Positions 59,032-64,000 of a DNA stretch of 64,000 nucleotides are shown piece by piece. Position 1 is the first letter of the stretch. Each line of letters opens with the position of its first letter. Position numbers and translations under genes: made by a program. The notes below the pieces were generated by a model that was not told the origin of the DNA, did not search any database, and saw nothing but the letters and a program-made list of their open reading frames with translations. The stretch is from Argentina anserina (Eukaryota; Streptophyta; Magnoliopsida; Rosales; Rosaceae). Where the stretch lies: positions 1,488,001 through 1,552,000 of the forward strand of contig NC_065873.1 of the NCBI RefSeq assembly GCF_933775445.1, written 5' to 3'.

Positions 59032-60235
59032 GTAGCTACAACATGAACAAAACAAGTTCATGAATGGCAGAAGGTTTCGCGCGTCTTATTAGAGTATTTT
59101 ATTCATCATTTTCTATTGTTTTTTTTTGTATTCAAAATGAATTCTTCATCAATAAACTCGAGTATACACTTGGATACAAACCGTTCCTTCAAATATAGCA
59201 AGTTTAGGAGGTAAATTGACTCAAATGTAAGTTCAGGGTATAAACTAACAATGATGGCCAAATTTGGGGTGCAAATTAGCACTTTTGCCATTAATTAATC
59301 AAAAACTCCTCTTTGAGAGTCCGAGACATCCTCAAGTTGAGATAAATAAAATTTAAATAAAATTTTTTCGGATATTACTCCAAAATATCAAAAATATATC
59401 GGATATATCGTAAATATTAGAGAAATATTGGAGATTTTTTATGTTATTAGAGAAATATCGCAGATACGGGAAAAAATAAGATATTTACCTATAAGATATA
59501 TCATTTTAAAAAAAGATATTGGAAGATATATCGAAAATATCGGAGAGATTTTGAACCTTGGCTAAAACACATAAAAGCTACTTTTATAGCCGACTCTCGA
59601 AATCATTTGATCAGTTTCTGTTTTGATTAAAAATTTATCACCATACTGTGTTTAGATTGGTTAGACGGAAAGAATCACTATACTCAGTTTTTGGAGGATG
59701 ACGCTTCGGGGTAGGCGGACAAGAAATTTGATCCGGAGGAGGTAGTGTGGATCCTTGGTCTTTTGAGGTTTTTATTGATGTAAACTAGTCGCCATCCTTG
59801 GCTTCATAGCCTTGGAAATTGATTGAAGAACACATCTTTGCAGAACAAATATTAACCACAATTCTTGATTGAAGCTTGTTTAACTGATTATTAGAGTAAG
59901 ACGAAGGATATATAGGACTTGTTTTCCCTTTCCATAATGCAAGAGAAAATTTAGTAGGATTAGGAGTATCTTTTAAAAAAATAATAATAATTTAGGAGTA
60001 ATCGGTTCATGTGAGATTTCCTCCATCTAAAAAAGGAAAATTCCCTTTGCAAACAATGACTTAAGACGTACAAATATCAATACAGCATGAAAATCCTCTA
60101 CGTAAGGCTTCAGATGTTAATAAATATTGCATGAAGATAGTTCTCTAGCTATACAGATAAGTTAATAAATTTCTTATTCAATGCTATATATACGAACATT
60201 AGAGACAAAATTCAGACATTAATTGAAAAAGAAGG
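59032..60235. other. Intergenic with ATATCG-rich repeat
   Basis: No gene. The block at about 59335-59565 is built of ATATCG/AAATATCGG words and ends TTTTGAACCTTGG, related to 31485-31643. Confidence 0.5.
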
Positions 60236-61275
60236 TTAGAAATCAGCGACATGTCTGGCGACGCCCCCTCTCCGTCATCGGACGAGTTTTGTTGGTTTCT
60301 TGTTGGTCTAGTGTGTGCCGGTTCCATAGCTTCAAATGGATTTGGGATCGTGCGTGGTGGTTGTTAGATGGAGGAGGAGTGGTCGGCTAGTTTTTGGTAT
60401 TTTCTTCACAGGGCTAACAACGGAGGGTGCTGGCATCATCGACACATGGATGGACGGGTGGCGGCGAGCATGTGGAGGTGCGGCTTGGGTCGAATCTGAT
60501 ATGATCTGGGTAGTGCCTCTTGGGTTTGATTTGGGGGGGGGGGGCAGTGAGGCGGCTATGGACGACGTTTGTCTTTGGAGCGGCATGAATGGTGCGACTT
60601 GGATAGCGATGGTCAAGCTGATGAGGTGGAGGGGCGGCGCATGGGGTGCTTCTCCGGTGGTCGCTGCTGTGAGGTGGTATCATGCTTGGCCGACGATTTA
60701 ATCCACCAGGAACAAAGTTTGGGTTTGGGCTCCCCTCACGGGCCTAACCCTAATTAATATTTTTTTTTTGTGTTTTAGTTTTGTTTAATATTTATTTCAA
60801 GTTAATAAGTTCCTACAATAGTTGCGTAGGAGAAGTCGGGTTTCGTGTCTGTGTGTGCACTCTTTGTGTCTTGTCTGCTCTAGGTAGGCGGTAAGCTCCT
60901 TACTTTGTCAAATGGTCGTTGATGCCTAGTAGCAGAGCGAGACTAAGTATCGTCGGATTGATCTTCCGGCGGCAACATAGTTTGAGAGATGTTGTATTGG
61001 ATATTAGGATATGTAACTACTGCTTCATTGTTGTTAGGGTCTCATATCTATTGTCCTCTCCATTATGTCACCGTTGTTTCAAAGCAAATAAGGTCGTTAT
61101 TAGAGTGGTACTCTTTGCTAGTTGGTGCTTTGTTGAGCCTACTTGTTTGTAGGGATCTTTGATATTATGGCAGGTTTTTGTAATCAAGGATTTAGGCTTC
61201 ATGTCTTCCCCCTTGTATTCGACAGTTTCATTAATAAAGGTTTCAGGATAGCCACACTAGCCCTCCATTATTAAA
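60236..61275 (+). mobile_element. Possible retroposon remnant
   Basis: A G/T-rich block with a GGTTTCAGGATAGCC-like tail and terminal A-run, sharing scattered words with 32500-32905. Open frames on both strands are Gly/Arg/Pro-biased and unrecognised. LINE-like origin is only a suggestion. Confidence 0.3.
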
Positions 61276-61620
61276 AAAACGAACATTATACGTTTCATCT
61301 CCCATGCTATGCAGTATATAATACAAATGTACGTAGCTTTATCATCTCAAATTAATGGTGAACTTTTAATAATCAGATGATTGCACTCTGGTTTATGTTC
61401 AATAATTAGACTCATTAATCTGAATCATTACCAGAAGCTCTGCTTAAAAAAACCCTATCATTTTTCTCATAAAAAATAACCTTCTTCAGTATCATTTGTA
61501 CTTATTGCCTTAATTAGCCGCCTTAGATCACATACATATATACTTGATCACAAATAACATGTTACAATGCTCGAACTTATTGCTTTAAAATTTGCCTAAT
61601 TAAGAAGTCATATTGAAAAC
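61276..61620. other. AT-rich spacer
   Basis: No gene or repeat recognised. Confidence 0.5.
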
Positions 61621-61622
61621 AC

Positions 61623-61933
61623 ATTTTGTCCGGATTTCCGTCGTTGCTCCTCGATCTGACACTGGACTCGCCATTTCTTCTTCCCGGAATGACACCACGC
61701 TTTCTTAGACGCTGCTCCGATGAAAGAAGAACGTGAAAGAGATCAGAATCGGAGGTCCACCATGATCGGTGGTAAAGTTCTGAGTGAGGTGGCTGCAAGA
61801 CCTCCGATCTCGATCTCTTCCACCTTCTTTTTCATCGGATCAGCGTCTAGGAATGTGTGGTGTCACTCCGACAACGATAATTGGTGTCGCCGGTGTCGGA
61901 TCGAGGAGAAACGGCGGAAATCCTGACAAAAAT
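61623..61933. repeat. 310-bp foldback with 135-bp arms
   Basis: The left arm (61623-61758: ATTTTGTCCGGATTTCCG ... TCGGAGGTCC) is inverted at 61799-61933 with mismatches and a few indels. Shared arm words include TCCTCGATC, GTGACACCAC-like, AGACGCTG and AGAGATC. The loop of about 40 bp contains a small CCACCATGATCGGTGG hairpin. A MITE or a hairpin-RNA source are both possible. Confidence 0.85.
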
Positions 61934-62059
61934 CGGACATCCGCAGCTGAGATTTTATGTATATATATGTATGCAATACGCGCGTAGTCTTTGGATTGAA
62001 AGCCTTCATCACAATATGCTACATAACTAGCAAACATCAGGTGATCGATCCACTCGATC

Positions 62060-62430
62060 GTGACAACACTGTTGCCACCGGCGCTCTGAAGTACGCCTAG
62101 TCGAGGCTCGGGAATGGCAACCTCGTCATACTCAAAATAGCCTTACAGCGAGAATTTAGCTGTAGGAAGCGGCTCGTTCACGGCCGCGTCTCCGTCGATA
62201 TGTGGGTGGCGGAGAAGCCTTACTACACGTACAAGGCTACACCTTCTTGCACTGGCGGAAAGCAGTGCCGGCCTGCTGCAGTAAACTCGGGATCCAGTGG
62301 TGTGGGCAAAGTCTGTTAGGGTGGGGTGTGCTAGACTTCAATGCAGCACAAATTTGTTACATGCAGCACAAATTTGTTACATGCAGCTATGATTGATCCA
62401 CCAGGCAACTACATCGGCCAGCGTCTCTAG
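62060..62430 (+). pseudogene. PR-1 pseudogene (psi-PR-1i)
   Basis: The most distal PR-1 remnant, with no N-terminal third visible. Pieces in changing frames: DNTVATGALKYA then a TAG, a DNA match to the [14 protein letters not shown] block, ENLAVGSGS, VDMWVAEKPYYTYK with CTGGKQC, then VVWAKSVRVGCARLQC. A 21-bp tandem duplication (ATGCAGCACAAATTTGTTAC unit, about 62339-62385) follows, then SYD and DPPGNYIGQRL with TAG. The HYTQ signature is destroyed and the final PY lost. Confidence 0.85.
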
Positions 62431-64000
62431 CTATTAGGGACAAAAACGTGCTACGTACGTACGTATAGCATATTTGTATTGTACTTGCATATTATATATG
62501 ATTTTAGATAAGAGATATTTTTTTGAAAGAGAGTTTAGATAAGAGATTATACGTACATAATGCATGACGCTTTAACCAAAAAAAAAAACATAATGCATGA
62601 CGCACATTAGCTATGTCCTCTCCGTCTTGCCTCCCATCTCCACTCCTGCCATGCTCCTTCCTCTCCCTCGTTTCCTTCATTTGGTGTTCTTCTCTCATCT
62701 CTTACCTTAATTTATTATCTACAGTTACTATCACCGTACCCTGACGTAACCTTAAACCTTGTCGTCCAAGACGGATAATGAGATAAATTAATGAAGGATT
62801 TCAAGTCACCAAGCATTTACATTTCTTATCTGCTAATTTCACACTTCCGGTGGTTGCTCATCCCCGGCTGCTTTTGATCGTGAAATCCCGCTATGAGTGC
62901 TATCTTGGGGCTTGGCTTGTTTCTATTATCTTTACTTTTTAGTTTTTAATTCTGTATGGTCTAATTGGTGAGGGCCTTTGGTGCCCTCTTAGCTCTCACT
63001 GTAATCTTCTTCGTTGATTGCTTGTTTAATGAAGTTGCTTCTGATGCCAACAAAACAAATTAAAGAACAATAATATATAAGACATGCATCGGATAAGTAC
63101 TCGATGGCGCTGAAGTCGATTATCACCCAATTGAGTTTGTTCTTTAGCTTTGGTTTTTTCCTGCAACTACATATTTCTATTTCTATAAATACATCATATC
63201 GATCAGTAAATGGTAACAAAACCTGCCCCGATGGTGAGCTGAGCCTTCTTAATTACTTAAAATTGTATTCAAATAGAAGAAGCTATACGAGGAAGCAAGA
63301 CTACGTACTCAAACTATCTCTTGTCACAGAGAGATATATGAGATAACGTCCTTTTTCGAACTCCTTAAAAAAAAATTCTTTTTCGAACTACATATTTACA
63401 CACAATCGATGTATGAGATAATATGATATAGGTTTGCAAGTTCTACATATACGTTGAAGTCTTATCATGTGGAAGTGGAACACAAAGCTTATTCCTCCCA
63501 GATTAACGGTTAACCTGGCTTGAAATGAGTAAAAAAGGCATTGAGTACGTATTTTAGAATGTGTAGCCGGTGGATAAGAACTTATCTGGAGATTTTGCAA
63601 ACATAAAAACAAACTTAGTAGCGGTGCCTTCATAGGTAAGACTAATCTTAGTTAATTTCCACTTGCACTGTAAACTAGCTAGTTTTGCCCAAAATGTGTT
63701 AAACACGGCATTCAAAGTACCACAATCTACTTTCAATTCATATATATTCAAATGAAAATGAACCTCGAAGCATTATTTTGATAAGGGAATGAACATCGAA
63801 AAATTACATTAGTTGGTTCTAATTTTCTATTGAACTTAGTTCTTTTAGCAAAAGAAATAACGTGATCAATAACCACTTGGCAGTTGGCAATTTTTCTAAT
63901 AACCCAGTTTTTTTTTTTAAGTTATAACCCAGTTGAATAGACTTGGCAGAAATCAGAAGGCAAAAGTAGATTGATGTTTTAGGTAAGATTCCAACCCAAA
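62431..64000. other. Right flank, no confident gene
   Basis: AT-rich. The only notable frame is a plus-strand ORF at 63104-63346. Confidence 0.4.
63104..63346 (+). CDS. Possible small secreted protein, unrecognised
   Basis: 80 codons beginning MALKSIITQLSLFFSFGFFL, a convincing signal-peptide-like hydrophobic start, followed by a short Ser/Lys/Arg-rich tail with one Cys. No family recognised. A TATATAAG lies only about 30 bp upstream of the ATG, too close for a normal leader. It could be the first exon of a longer gene or a chance frame. Confidence 0.25.
   Translation: MALKSIITQLSLFFSFGFFLQLHISISINTSYRSVNGNKTCPDGELSLLNYLKLYSNRRSYTRKQDYVLKLSLVTERYMR

Overview
The window is eukaryotic nuclear DNA from a flowering plant. 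The evidence is split genes with GT..AG introns, TATA boxes 50-90 bp ahead of start codons, plant PR-1 (pathogenesis-related 1) and lipid-transfer proteins, and a dense load of LTR retrotransposons, CACTA, hAT-like and MULE-like elements and MITEs. A eudicot is likely. Rosaceae would fit the gene content, but that is a guess; no marker here fixes the species.

Layout. 0.8-5.2 kb: a minus-strand branched-chain aminotransferase gene of ten exons (376 codons as modelled), with an extra copy of its terminal exon just beyond its 3' end and a transposon-like insert in its largest intron. 5.3-10.9 kb: gene-poor, with minisatellites and a MULE-like element. 11.0-62.4 kb: a same-strand array of nine PR-1 loci, broken up by transposons. 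Four look intact (11019, 12314, 37867, 46955). Five are broken: 18647 (frameshifts plus a MITE-like insert), 22748/31644 (one gene whose two ends flank a retrotransposon), about 37106, 43538 and about 62060. A minus-strand nsLTP1-type gene lies at 20300-20653.

Mobile DNA fills most of the rest: a solo LTR with 5-bp target duplications (14994-17817), a Tekay/Del-type Ty3-gypsy element with a decayed gag-pol and a truncated 3' LTR (22773-30940), a related lone LTR (33692-36270), a 3.5-kb CACTA element with ATT target duplications that carries host-gene-like fragments (39579-43115), and an 11.5-kb Tat-lineage Ty3-gypsy element on the minus strand with matching AACTG target duplications (47567-59026). 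The Tat element has lost half its integrase and carries a fragment resembling the N-terminus of an SGTA-type TPR co-chaperone. Several MITEs and a 310-bp foldback complete the picture.

The PR-1 genes and the nsLTP are small, secreted, cysteine-rich proteins of types linked to pathogen response, so this is a defence-type gene cluster going through duplication and decay. The aminotransferase is an unrelated metabolic neighbour. I found no wholly new gene system. The most unusual items are the two transposons carrying host-gene fragments, the divergent PR-1 pair lacking the usual CAPE peptide, the PR-1 gene split by a retrotransposon, and the duplicated terminal exon.
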